Shown here: positions 17,627 through 24,352 of the stretch, in pieces
Layout: each line of letters opens with the position of its first letter
Position numbering within the stretch: the first letter of the stretch is position 1
Source: Hyphomicrobiales bacterium
Lineage (GTDB): Bacteria > Pseudomonadota > Alphaproteobacteria > Rhizobiales > Rhizobiaceae
Assembly (NCBI GenBank): GCA_021775415.1
Contig: JAJFHV010000016.1
Span: forward strand, 91,639-155,638
Direction of reading: 5' to 3'
Length of the DNA: 64,000 bases
The notes under the pieces: model-generated
What the model was told of the DNA's origin: nothing
Databases searched by the model: none
The model's input: the letters and a program-made list of their open reading frames with translations, nothing else
Made by a program: the position numbers and the translations under genes

Positions 17627-18417
17627 ACAGATACCTTTGCCTTGATGTGGGGATGAGACTGGTAATTTTCCAACACAAAGTCCTCATAGACAAACTCATC
17701 GAGATTGCCCCGCTCTTGATTGAGATGCATTTTTGGCAGTTGCTTCGGCTTGCGACCAATCTGTTCGCGCGCCTGTTCAAAATGATCTTGATACAAATGC
17801 GCATCCCCAAAGGTATGAACAAAATCACCCGGCTCCAGGTCGCACACTTGAGCCAGCATCATCGTCAGCAGGGCGTAAGAAGCGATATTGAACGGCACAC
17901 CCAGAAAAATATCCGCCGAACGCTGGTAAAGTTGGCACGAGAGTTTTCCATCCGCGACGTAAAACTGAAACAGACAATGGCAAGGTGGCAAGGCCATATC
18001 GTCAACCATTGCCGGGTTCCACGCGCTGATGATGTGACGTCGTGAATTCGGGTTTTCCTTCAACCCTTTGACCAGTGCGGATATTTGATCGAAGCTTGTG
18101 CCATCGGGCGCTGGCCACGATCGCCACTGATAGCCGTACACCGGACCAAGATCACCATTTTCATCGGCCCAATCATCCCAGATGGAAACACCATTGTCCT
18201 TCAACCATTTTATGTTGGTGTCTCCTCTGAGGAACCACAACAACTCAATGATAATCGAGCGCAAGTGCAGTTTCTTGGTGGTAACAACCGGAAATCCCTG
18301 AGCCAGGTCAAACCTCAATTGTCGACCAAATACCGATCGGGTCCCGGTTCCTGTACGGTCGCCGCGATCGCTACCATGCTCAAGAATGTCCTTCATAAGA
18401 TCGAGATATTGTTGCAT
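17623..18417 (-). CDS. thyA: Thymidylate synthase
   Basis: ThyA converts dUMP to dTMP using methylene-tetrahydrofolate. Length 264 aa from ATG 18417, identical to E. coli ThyA, which begins with a similar MKQYLELM. Catalytic Cys is in [12 protein letters not shown] (about 146), the phosphate-binding [18 protein letters not shown] follows, and the N-terminal Arg loop is [12 protein letters not shown]. The frame extends to TTG 18447, but that region lies in a perfect hairpin. The ATG is only one base from that stem and has no visible Shine-Dalgarno site, which is odd for a highly needed gene. Confidence 0.96.
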   Translation of the reverse strand: MQQYLDLMKDILEHGSDRGDRTGTGTRSVFGRQLRFDLAQGFPVVTTKKLHLRSIIIELLWFLRGDTNIKWLKDNGVSIWDDWADENGDLGPVYGYQWRSWPAPDGTSFDQISALVKGLKENPNSRRHIISAWNPAMVDDMALPPCHCLFQFYVADGKLSCQLYQRSADIFLGVPFNIASYALLTMMLAQVCDLEPGDFVHTFGDAHLYQDHFEQAREQIGRKPKQLPKMHLNQERGNLDEFVYEDFVLENYQSHPHIKAKVSV

Positions 18418-18418
18418 G

Positions 18419-18458
18419 AAAGTGCGGGCCTGAAATCTGATTCTCAAGCCCGCACTTT
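18419..18458 (-). promoter_or_regulatory. Perfect inverted repeat at the thyA start
   Basis: AAAGTGCGGGC (18458-18448, minus strand) and GCCCGCACTTT (18429-18419) form an 11-bp perfect stem with an 18-nt loop, ending one base before the thyA ATG. It could be a weak terminator for the upstream DUF1127 gene (only TTT follows) or a structure controlling thyA translation. Which one cannot be decided from sequence. Confidence 0.6.
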
Positions 18459-18481
18459 AAACCGGTTTACAAGAAATGAAA

Positions 18482-18760
18482 TCAACGATTTTTGCGATTT
18501 TCCGAACGCCGGATATTTAGATGCTCACTGGTGCCTCTCAGCAAGCCCGCATTCAATGCATCGACTATATCTGAGCGTTCCAGACCGATATCCTTCAACA
18601 AATGCGGATCAAGATTGAGCAAGTTCCTTGTTTCCTGACGGTCTCGCAACATCCGCGCAATGGCCTTGAAAGGCCGTAGAACTGAAGTTACGATTTTTGC
18701 CGTGTGAAGCTCTTCGTAGTTTGTTGCAGGGATTGGGAAACTTCCGTGGATTGTTTGCAT
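18482..18760 (-). CDS. DUF1127-domain small protein
   Basis: A 92-residue protein. The DUF1127 motif lies about residues 45-66: LLNLDPHLLKDIGLERSDI. Short DUF1127 proteins in alphaproteobacteria have been linked to phosphate and carbon metabolism through RNA-associated regulation and to stress responses; most are under 50 aa, so this one carries an N-terminal extension of about 35 residues. AGGAGA 6 nt before the ATG gives a strong ribosome-binding site. It is divergent from the WYL regulator, and two inverted repeats lie in the intergenic region, so it is the likely target of that regulator. Confidence 0.85.
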   Translation of the reverse strand: MQTIHGSFPIPATNYEELHTAKIVTSVLRPFKAIARMLRDRQETRNLLNLDPHLLKDIGLERSDIVDALNAGLLRGTSEHLNIRRSENRKNR

Positions 18761-18850
18761 TTTCTTTTCTCCTGTCGATGTTGTTTGCGTGCCTTCGAAC
18801 CTTTGATTTTTGTGTGGTCTTCGGCGATGAATGGAGTATGCAATATCCCT

Positions 18851-18902
18851 CCTGACAGCATGGCGTCAGGAGTACTGACACCTACTGACAACGTGGTGTC
18901 AG
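18851..18902. promoter_or_regulatory. Two inverted-repeat operator sites between DUF1127 and WYL regulator genes
   Basis: CCTGAC (18851-18856) with GTCAGG (18865-18870), and CTGACACC (18875-18882) with GGTGTCAG (18895-18902), form two tandem dyads sharing the half-site GTCAGGAG. The second ends 54 bp before the regulator ATG. Their position in a divergent promoter makes them likely regulator operators. Confidence 0.65.
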
Positions 18903-18956
18903 GAGTGTATAAAATGATGTGGAATTGGTCGAAATAATCCGCAAAGATCGGGAATT

Positions 18957-19661
18957 ATGAGACGCGCTGACCGCCTTTTTGAAATCATCCAGATTATCCG
19001 CCGCAAGGGGCTTACCCGGGCGGCCGATCTTAGTGCCGAGCTTGAGGTCTCAGAGCGTACAATCTACCGCGATATTCAGGATTTAATGGCAACCGGCGTG
19101 CCAATTGAGGGCGAAGCGGGCGTTGGCTATGTGCTGCATGACGGATTTGACCTGCCGCCACTGATGTTCAAGGAGCCTGAAATCGAGGCGCTGGTTTTGG
19201 GTGCAAGGATTGTGGAATCCTGGGCTGATCCTGCGCTATCTGCTGCTGCAACCGACGTGATCGCCAAGGTTCAGGCCGTGGTTCCAGAGCATCTTCGCAA
19301 ATACATGGCCAATACCGCCCTATTGGCGCCTGAACACACCTATATGGAACCGATCACATTTGAGATGCCCGATCTGCGTCAGGCCCTTCGAGATCGGCGC
19401 AAAGTCAGCTTTAAATACGAAGATGCGGGAGGAACAGGATCAGAACGAACTGTTCGGCCGTTGTCACTTGCCTATTTTGGCCCGGTTTGGTTGCTCGCCG
19501 GATGGTGTGAATTGCGGGTGGATTTCAGAACCTTCCGGCTGGACCGGATCAAGGATTTTTCCCTTACCGAATTCAAGTTCGCCGATGAGGCTGGCAAAAC
19601 CCTGCACGATTTTTTGAAGCGTGATCACACCTGGCGACGCGGACCATCTGACAATGGGTGA
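18957..19661 (+). CDS. YafY-type transcriptional regulator (HTH_11 + WYL)
   Basis: A 234-residue regulator. The N-terminal DeoR-like helix-turn-helix (about 1-60) contains RAADLSAELEVSERTIYRDIQDL, which is highly typical. The WYL domain spans about 140-210, with LSLAYFGPVWLLAGWCELR and a following FRLDRI strand. WYL domains sense ligands, in some cases nucleic acids. This protein is a paralogue of the one at 31569-32255. It probably autoregulates and controls the divergent DUF1127 gene through the dyads upstream. Confidence 0.93.
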   Translation: MRRADRLFEIIQIIRRKGLTRAADLSAELEVSERTIYRDIQDLMATGVPIEGEAGVGYVLHDGFDLPPLMFKEPEIEALVLGARIVESWADPALSAAATDVIAKVQAVVPEHLRKYMANTALLAPEHTYMEPITFEMPDLRQALRDRRKVSFKYEDAGGTGSERTVRPLSLAYFGPVWLLAGWCELRVDFRTFRLDRIKDFSLTEFKFADEAGKTLHDFLKRDHTWRRGPSDNG

Positions 19662-19663
19662 GA

Positions 19664-20395
19664 CTACAGATTATTGGCACTGACAGGACCGGGTAGAATT
19701 TCACGCAGCAGTTTTTGCCGCATTGCCCTTTCAAAATCACTGAAGCCACCGGCAATAATCAAGAATGAACCGGCACCCTTCAGCACTTCCCCGCCATAGT
19801 AGATCACCGGATCAGTATAGAAGCTTTCGGGATTAAGGCCGGAGTCCAGTATGACGAGGCCATTGACCGAAATGCCTTCAAAATCGAATGTGCGATACGC
19901 GATCTTTGGTTCAAAGCCTTCATTGTTTGCGCCATCTCCAGATAGATCAATCACCTTCCTGAAACAGGGCGCGGGCAGATCGCGAAGCAAATCCGATGCA
20001 AACCGCAGCGCATGGCCAATTGCCGTGGAATTGTGGCGCGATTGGCGACCATGGTCAGAAAGTGTCTGTGCAACTTCAATAATATCCTGCCGGGTATCAA
20101 GCCGGATCCAGTCGAATATGAGCTTCTGGCTGCTGGATCCACTCCATTCAAAAGCTGAGAGATACATGCCATCGACTGTCAAAATTGCATCCATAACCAT
20201 TGGATCCATAAGAGCTGCGGCAGTTCCCGACATTTGCAGCCGGTATTCTGACTGATCAACGCTGAGCGAAGCATCGATGCCCAACACCAGGGCAAGACTG
20301 CAATCTTTGGTTTGTGCATTGGTGATTGAGGGCTGAAACAGTGTTAGTCCGGCAAAGGCGGTAAACAACAGCTTTGCACCGGATATACTCCTCAC
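19664..20395 (-). CDS. DUF1194 secreted von Willebrand A-like protein (copy 2)
   Basis: A 243-residue protein with an N-terminal signal peptide (cleavage probably after TNAQT, about 29). The domain opens with LALVLGIDASLSVDQSEYR, where D-A-S-L-S is a MIDAS-like D-x-S-x-S motif, and continues with VIDLSGDGANNEGF. The family is DUF1194; its function is unknown, and the fold suggests metal-dependent protein binding in the periplasm. It shares the same domain plan with the gene immediately upstream and overlaps it by four bases (ATGA), so the two arose by tandem duplication and are co-translated. Confidence 0.9.
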   Translation of the reverse strand: MRSISGAKLLFTAFAGLTLFQPSITNAQTKDCSLALVLGIDASLSVDQSEYRLQMSGTAAALMDPMVMDAILTVDGMYLSAFEWSGSSSQKLIFDWIRLDTRQDIIEVAQTLSDHGRQSRHNSTAIGHALRFASDLLRDLPAPCFRKVIDLSGDGANNEGFEPKIAYRTFDFEGISVNGLVILDSGLNPESFYTDPVIYYGGEVLKGAGSFLIIAGGFSDFERAMRQKLLREILPGPVSANNL

Positions 20396-21108
20396 TGGAT
20401 TTCAAGCTGTGAGATGTTCTGCGGACCGATTTCACGCAGCAGCTTTTGCTTGATGGCTTCGCCATAGTCATTGAAATTATTGGCAACCACCAAAAATGAT
20501 CCGGGGCCGTGAACAACGTTTTCCCGGTAATATTGCTCCGGGTCGGGATCTGCTCCCTTGATCACCAGACCATTTACCGAAATAGCATCAAATTCAAAGG
20601 TACGATAGGCAATCTGCGGGTTGAACCCATCATTGTGAACCCCGTCACCCGACACATCCACAACCTGCCTCAAACATTGCTGCGGCAACTGTCGAAACAA
20701 TCCGGCGGCATATCCCAACGCGTAGCCCATTGCTGTTGGATAGTCACTGCGTACCCGCTGGTGACTGGCGAGCGCCAAAGCAAACTCCGAAACCTCCAGT
20801 TCACTGGTCAAATATCTCCAACCCACGATTACTTCCTGATTGAAACGACCGCTCCACTCGAAAGCCATCAAGTTGATACCGCCCTGCTCCGCAATCATTC
20901 GTTTGACTTCCGCATCGAGGAGCGCAGCCGCCAGACCCTTAAGTTGAAACTCGTATTCTGCCTGATCAACTGAAGAAGATGAATCCAGCGCCAGGATAAG
21001 CGCAAGTTTGCAACTTTCCTGTGCGCTGGCTTTGCTCGTGCCAGCTAAATTGGCAGCAAGACTGACAAATGCAAAAACCAACAAACAACGCAGGAAGCCT
21101 GTCATCAA
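20392..21108 (-). CDS. DUF1194 secreted von Willebrand A-like protein (copy 1)
   Basis: A 238-residue protein with signal peptide (about 1-28, ending ASAQE). The MIDAS-like motif is in LALILALDSSSSVDQAEYE, and the second landmark is VVDVSGDGVHNDGFNPQIAYRTF. It overlaps the cfa stop by four bases and the downstream DUF1194 gene by four bases, forming a cfa-DUF1194-DUF1194 translational unit. A heterodimer of the two DUF1194 products is possible but inferred only from the coupling. Confidence 0.9.
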   Translation of the reverse strand: MMTGFLRCLLVFAFVSLAANLAGTSKASAQESCKLALILALDSSSSVDQAEYEFQLKGLAAALLDAEVKRMIAEQGGINLMAFEWSGRFNQEVIVGWRYLTSELEVSEFALALASHQRVRSDYPTAMGYALGYAAGLFRQLPQQCLRQVVDVSGDGVHNDGFNPQIAYRTFEFDAISVNGLVIKGADPDPEQYYRENVVHGPGSFLVVANNFNDYGEAIKQKLLREIGPQNISQLEIQ

Positions 21109-22346
21109 AGTTTGAGCCTTAGTTCCTTTTCGCGCTTTTCAAGCGTCCGTTGATTATCGGTGATATAATCCCGGACAATCGGTGCTCCATCCCGGTTTCG
21201 AGACAATTGCATGTGGAACACAAGCTGGCTGCCGGTCCTGAACATCAATTCGCAGCTTATCAGATAGAACTCCCACATCCGCGCGAACCGCTCGTCATAC
21301 ATCTCAACAACCTGATCCCGGTTCTTGTCGAACCGCTCCACCCAGTGTGCCAGTGTCTTGGCATAATGAACCCGAAGAAACTCAAGGTCGCTGCACCACA
21401 GATTGTTTTGTTCAATTACTTCAAACACTTCTGAAAGCGCCGGAGAATAGGCTCCCGGAAAAATGTATTTGCGAAGCCAGGAGCTGGCCATGCCCGGAGG
21501 ACTCATGTGACCAATCGAGTGAATGACCGCAAGCCCGTCATCGGGCATCAGCGTGTTCACCTTTTTGAAGAACTCATCGTAGTGATGAACCCCCACATGT
21601 TCGAACATGCCGACTGAGACTATCCGGTCAAACTGGTCATCGACTTCCCGGTAGTCCTGAAGACGGAATTCCACCCGGTCAGAAAGTCCCATCTTTTTTG
21701 CCCGTTCACTGGCAAGTGCCTGCTGTTCCCTTGAAAGCGTAACACCAAGCACCTTCACATCTTCAAGTGATGCGAGATAAAGCGCCAGATCACCCCATCC
21801 ACACCCAATATCCAGCACCTTTTGACCGGGCTGTAAATTGAGTTTGGCGGCAAGCAATCTCAGCTTGTTGCGTTGGGCTTTTTCCAGTGTTTCCTTGTCA
21901 TTGCGAAAATAGGCACACGAATACAGCATGTTCTTGTCGAGGAAGAGTTTGTAGAATTCATTGCCGAGGTCGTAGTGGTGCGAAACATTCTGCTGTGCCT
22001 GACCCTTGCGGTTTGACTGCTGGTACTTGCGAAACCGCATTTTAACTGCACGAATTGCCTTTTGCAGCGGATAGGAACCTAGCGATAGGCGATTGTGGGA
22101 GAACAATTGAAGGAAATCGCGCAGCGTCGAGCCATCTTCGAATACCATGGTGCCATCCATATAGGCTTCACCAGCTGCAAGTTCGGAATTAAATACCAGG
22201 CTTTTATAAAGCGCCTTGTCTTTGAGACGCATGGTGACATCAAGACCTGGTTCACCGGAAAACAAGTGCCGTTTACCGTCAGCGTCAATTACGGTCAGCG
22301 AGCCTTTTTGGATGAAGGCCTTCATCATATGCGAAAGTGGAAACAT
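21105..22346 (-). CDS. cfa: Cyclopropane-fatty-acid-phospholipid synthase
   Basis: A 413-residue SAM-dependent enzyme that converts cis double bonds of membrane phospholipid acyl chains to cyclopropane rings, a stationary-phase and acid-stress adaptation. An N-terminal lipid-binding region (about 1-115) precedes the methyltransferase domain with VLDIGCGWGDLALYLA (motif I, about 172-187) and the family segments QQNVSHHYDLGNEFY and MFEHVGVHHYDEFF. Length is slightly above E. coli Cfa (382). The start is ATG 22346; ATGs a few codons on are alternatives and none has a good ribosome-binding site. It heads a unit with two DUF1194 genes. Confidence 0.95.
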   Translation of the reverse strand: MFPLSHMMKAFIQKGSLTVIDADGKRHLFSGEPGLDVTMRLKDKALYKSLVFNSELAAGEAYMDGTMVFEDGSTLRDFLQLFSHNRLSLGSYPLQKAIRAVKMRFRKYQQSNRKGQAQQNVSHHYDLGNEFYKLFLDKNMLYSCAYFRNDKETLEKAQRNKLRLLAAKLNLQPGQKVLDIGCGWGDLALYLASLEDVKVLGVTLSREQQALASERAKKMGLSDRVEFRLQDYREVDDQFDRIVSVGMFEHVGVHHYDEFFKKVNTLMPDDGLAVIHSIGHMSPPGMASSWLRKYIFPGAYSPALSEVFEVIEQNNLWCSDLEFLRVHYAKTLAHWVERFDKNRDQVVEMYDERFARMWEFYLISCELMFRTGSQLVFHMQLSRNRDGAPIVRDYITDNQRTLEKREKELRLKL

Positions 22347-22502
22347 CAGATCTTCGTATCAGGTTTCGGGGTCATATGACCTGAACGATTGCCTCAAAAA
22401 AAGCAAGAAACAATATATCTCACATTTTGTTGCAGGGTTATTTAGTTCTTGCCCCAAACCTGCGGCCAGTTTTGATAAGAAACTGCCAAAGTCAGCGTGA
22501 AT

Positions 22503-22532
22503 AAAAAACCCCCACTGTGAACAGCAGGGGTT
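22503..22532 (-). terminator. Intrinsic terminator after the DUF2853 gene
   Basis: On the minus strand ACCCCTGCTG, a TTCA loop and CAGTGGGGGT form a GC-rich stem with one bulge, followed by TTTTTT (22508-22503). The T-run suits the upstream DUF2853 gene. On the plus strand the same stem is followed by TTTTA, so it may act both ways. Confidence 0.82.
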
Positions 22533-22556
22533 TTATAATTCAATCACCGATAAAGC

Positions 22557-22868
22557 CTAAAGATCGCCGAGTTGTCCGTGCTCTTTTGCAACCAGATAAT
22601 AAAATGTCACCCGCTGTTTGTTGCGATCACCACTCATGGTTTCACAAACACTTGCGATAACCGCGTCGCACCCGGCTTCATCTGTATGGCCAAGTTTTTT
22701 CATGCACCACTTTTCCCGAACCCGGTCGAGTTCGCTGGAATCTGAACAAGACACGAGAGATGCATCCTTGCTTTGCAAGGCGATACCAAGATGCTTGACG
22801 ATTTTTGAAACCACATCCGGGTCAGCGCCAGCGTCATACCGCTGAACATCCGCAAGATAGTCGCTCAT
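22557..22868 (-). CDS. DUF2853 family protein
   Basis: A 103-residue soluble helical protein. The family pattern is visible: MSDYLADVQRYD at the start, then IVKHLGIALQSKDASLVSCSDSSELDRVREKW and a C-terminal VTFYYLVAKEHGQL. DUF2853 has no established function. Four cysteines (about 41, 55, 69, 75) are present, not in an obvious metal-binding spacing. It has its own terminator and a divergent non-coding neighbour (ssrA). Confidence 0.88.
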   Translation of the reverse strand: MSDYLADVQRYDAGADPDVVSKIVKHLGIALQSKDASLVSCSDSSELDRVREKWCMKKLGHTDEAGCDAVIASVCETMSGDRNKQRVTFYYLVAKEHGQLGDL

Positions 22869-23050
22869 AGTTTTACTCCTCTGAAACTACTCAAATGTAT
22901 CGGGTATTCACATGAATACTCCACCAACAAAAAAAGGTTATCACGGTGTTTCCCTAACGTCACTACTGCCTGAAACAATTAACAAAGTTTGGGTTCTAAT
23001 ACCCTGGAGACGTTTTCCACCTTTAAAATGGCCCAATTACACGTTATATA

Positions 23051-23390
23051 TGTCGTGCTGGGCAACCAGCTATGACGATAAATTGCCTGTGCAATAAACC
23101 ATTCGGACCCGGGGGCGGTACCCGGCGCCTCCACCAAAAACCATTCTGTCAGCAATTCAGTTTTGAATGGCTTTTGAGGGGGGCGAAATAGGATCGACGA
23201 GGGTGTAAAGACAGTGTTTTCGTTCGGTATGGTACCCGCCGATATCGGGCCAAACTTAATAGTTGCAAATGACAACTATGCAGAGGTTCGTCTCGCCGCG
23301 TAAGCAGTGCGACAACTTCAAATATAAGCCCTGACGGTTTGCGCCGTCAGGCGGGGTTCGAAGGCACCTGGCAACAGAAGCCTTCACTGA
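23051..23390 (+). ncRNA. ssrA: tmRNA, circularly permuted two-piece alphaproteobacterial type
   Basis: tmRNA rescues stalled ribosomes and adds a degradation tag. As in alphaproteobacteria the gene is permuted. The acceptor piece comes first: a T-arm stem CCGGG/CCCGG closes GGCGGTA and ends GCGCCTCCACCA at 23136. The coding piece begins GGGGGCG at 23179; this pairs with CGCCTCC of the acceptor end to rebuild the acceptor stem. The tag frame is at 23265-23303. Further downstream, CCTGACGG/CCGTCAGG and GAAGGC/GCCTTC (23360-23385) are 3' stems. The 42-nt stretch between 23137 and 23178 would be excised. The outer limits (5' near 23051, 3' near 23390) are estimates. sspB follows at once. Confidence 0.93.
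23265..23303 (+). other. tmRNA tag-peptide reading frame
   Basis: GCA resume codon then AAT GAC AAC TAT GCA GAG GTT CGT CTC GCC GCG TAA encodes ANDNYAEVRLAA. The ANDN start and LAA end match known rhizobial tags (the Sinorhizobium tag is very similar), with Val in place of Ala. LAA is the ClpX signal; the N-terminal AND.NY part is the SspB contact region in other species. Confidence 0.93.
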
Positions 23391-23430
23391 ATTTGTAGTT
23401 ATATGTAAAACACTCTCCGGGTCGCAAACC

Positions 23431-24078
23431 ATGACTGAAGAAAAACAACCCGAAGATTTGATACGCTATGACGTGCTAACCCAGGAAGCGCTGCGCGAAG
23501 TTATCCGTAAAGTGCTGGAAGAAGTTTCCGTTGCCGGCCTTCCAGGTGATCACCATTTTTTTATTACCTTCCGCACGGATCATCCCGGCGTTCGGGTTTC
23601 AGCCCGTATGCGTGAGCGCTACCCCGAAGAAATGACCATCGTTATTCAACATTCCTACTGGGATTTGAAAGTTACCGAGGCCGGTTTTGAAATCGATCTG
23701 TCGTTTGATGAAATTCTTGAGCGTCTTCGCATTCCTTTTTCCGCACTCAAGGGGTTCTTTGACCCTCACGTGAAATTCGGGGTTCAGTTTGACACCAGTC
23801 ACCTTGAAGCTGCAAACAGTGATGGCGACTTCGACGAAGAAGAAAAGACTGAAAAGCCCGTCGCCCGGTCCGTGCCCCAAGTTGCCCTGACGCCAAAAGT
23901 TGCCAAGAAGACTGCAAAGAAAAAATCTGCCCCAACTGCATCAAAGGCTGAAAGCAAAGCGCCATCAAAGCCTGCTGCAAAGGCTTCTGCAAAAAACGAA
24001 AAGCCCAAAGAGCAGAAAGCTATCGAGAGCGAAGGCGCAGAAATTGTGTCGCTCGACACCTTCCGCAAGAAAAAATGA
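23431..24078 (+). CDS. sspB: SspB, adaptor delivering ssrA-tagged proteins to ClpXP (alpha type)
   Basis: A 215-residue protein. The substrate-binding SspB fold covers about residues 8-125: LIRYDVLTQEALREVIRKVL, HHFFITFRTDHPGV, MTIVIQHSYWDL and FDPHVKFGVQFD are typical of the alphaproteobacterial form. A long Lys/Ala-rich flexible linker (about 150-198) ends in IVSLDTFRKKK, which should be the ClpX-binding tail. It tethers tmRNA-tagged polypeptides to ClpX and lowers the Km for degradation. It lies about 40 nt downstream of ssrA, which encodes its ligand, and a ribbon-helix-helix gene follows 25 nt later. Confidence 0.94.
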   Translation: MTEEKQPEDLIRYDVLTQEALREVIRKVLEEVSVAGLPGDHHFFITFRTDHPGVRVSARMRERYPEEMTIVIQHSYWDLKVTEAGFEIDLSFDEILERLRIPFSALKGFFDPHVKFGVQFDTSHLEAANSDGDFDEEEKTEKPVARSVPQVALTPKVAKKTAKKKSAPTASKAESKAPSKPAAKASAKNEKPKEQKAIESEGAEIVSLDTFRKKK

Positions 24079-24103
24079 GCTGTTCGGCAAAGGTGATAAA
24101 CTG

Positions 24104-24352
24104 ATGCTGCGCAAACACTCGGTCAGCATTCGTGGTCACCGGACCAGTTTCTCGATTGAAGATGAATTTTACCAGGAGCTTGTTGAAATCACCAAGGCAG
24201 GCAAATTGCCCTTGGCCAAGCTCATTTCACAGATTGATGGTTCACGCCAACCGGATGAAAACCTTTCATCCGCTCTCCGCCTGTTTGTACTTAAGTCATT
24301 GAAAGAGAACAATATTACTTTGTCTGGAACAACTTCTCCAAATTCTCAATAA
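24104..24352 (+). CDS. Ribbon-helix-helix domain protein
   Basis: An 82-residue protein starting at ATG 24104, with AAGGTGA 7 nt upstream; the longer upstream frame is not used. HSVSIRGHRTSFSIEDEFYQEL followed by ALRLFVLKSL fits the RHH_4-type small protein found after sspB in many Rhizobiales, where a DUF4169 gene often lies between; that gene is absent here. DNA binding is expected but the target is unknown. Its last 38 bases overlap the 3' end of the convergent AsmA gene. Confidence 0.85.
   Translation: MLRKHSVSIRGHRTSFSIEDEFYQELVEITKAGKLPLAKLISQIDGSRQPDENLSSALRLFVLKSLKENNITLSGTTSPNSQ

Noticed and set aside
23137..23178. A tRNA-like gene between the two tmRNA pieces
   Set aside because: The stretch is only 42 nt and cannot form a cloverleaf; it fits the spacer removed from permuted tmRNA.
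22979..23275. A 98-codon minus-strand open frame
   Set aside because: It runs antisense through the ssrA gene; the structure and tag frame of tmRNA explain the sequence, and the protein has no recognisable pattern.
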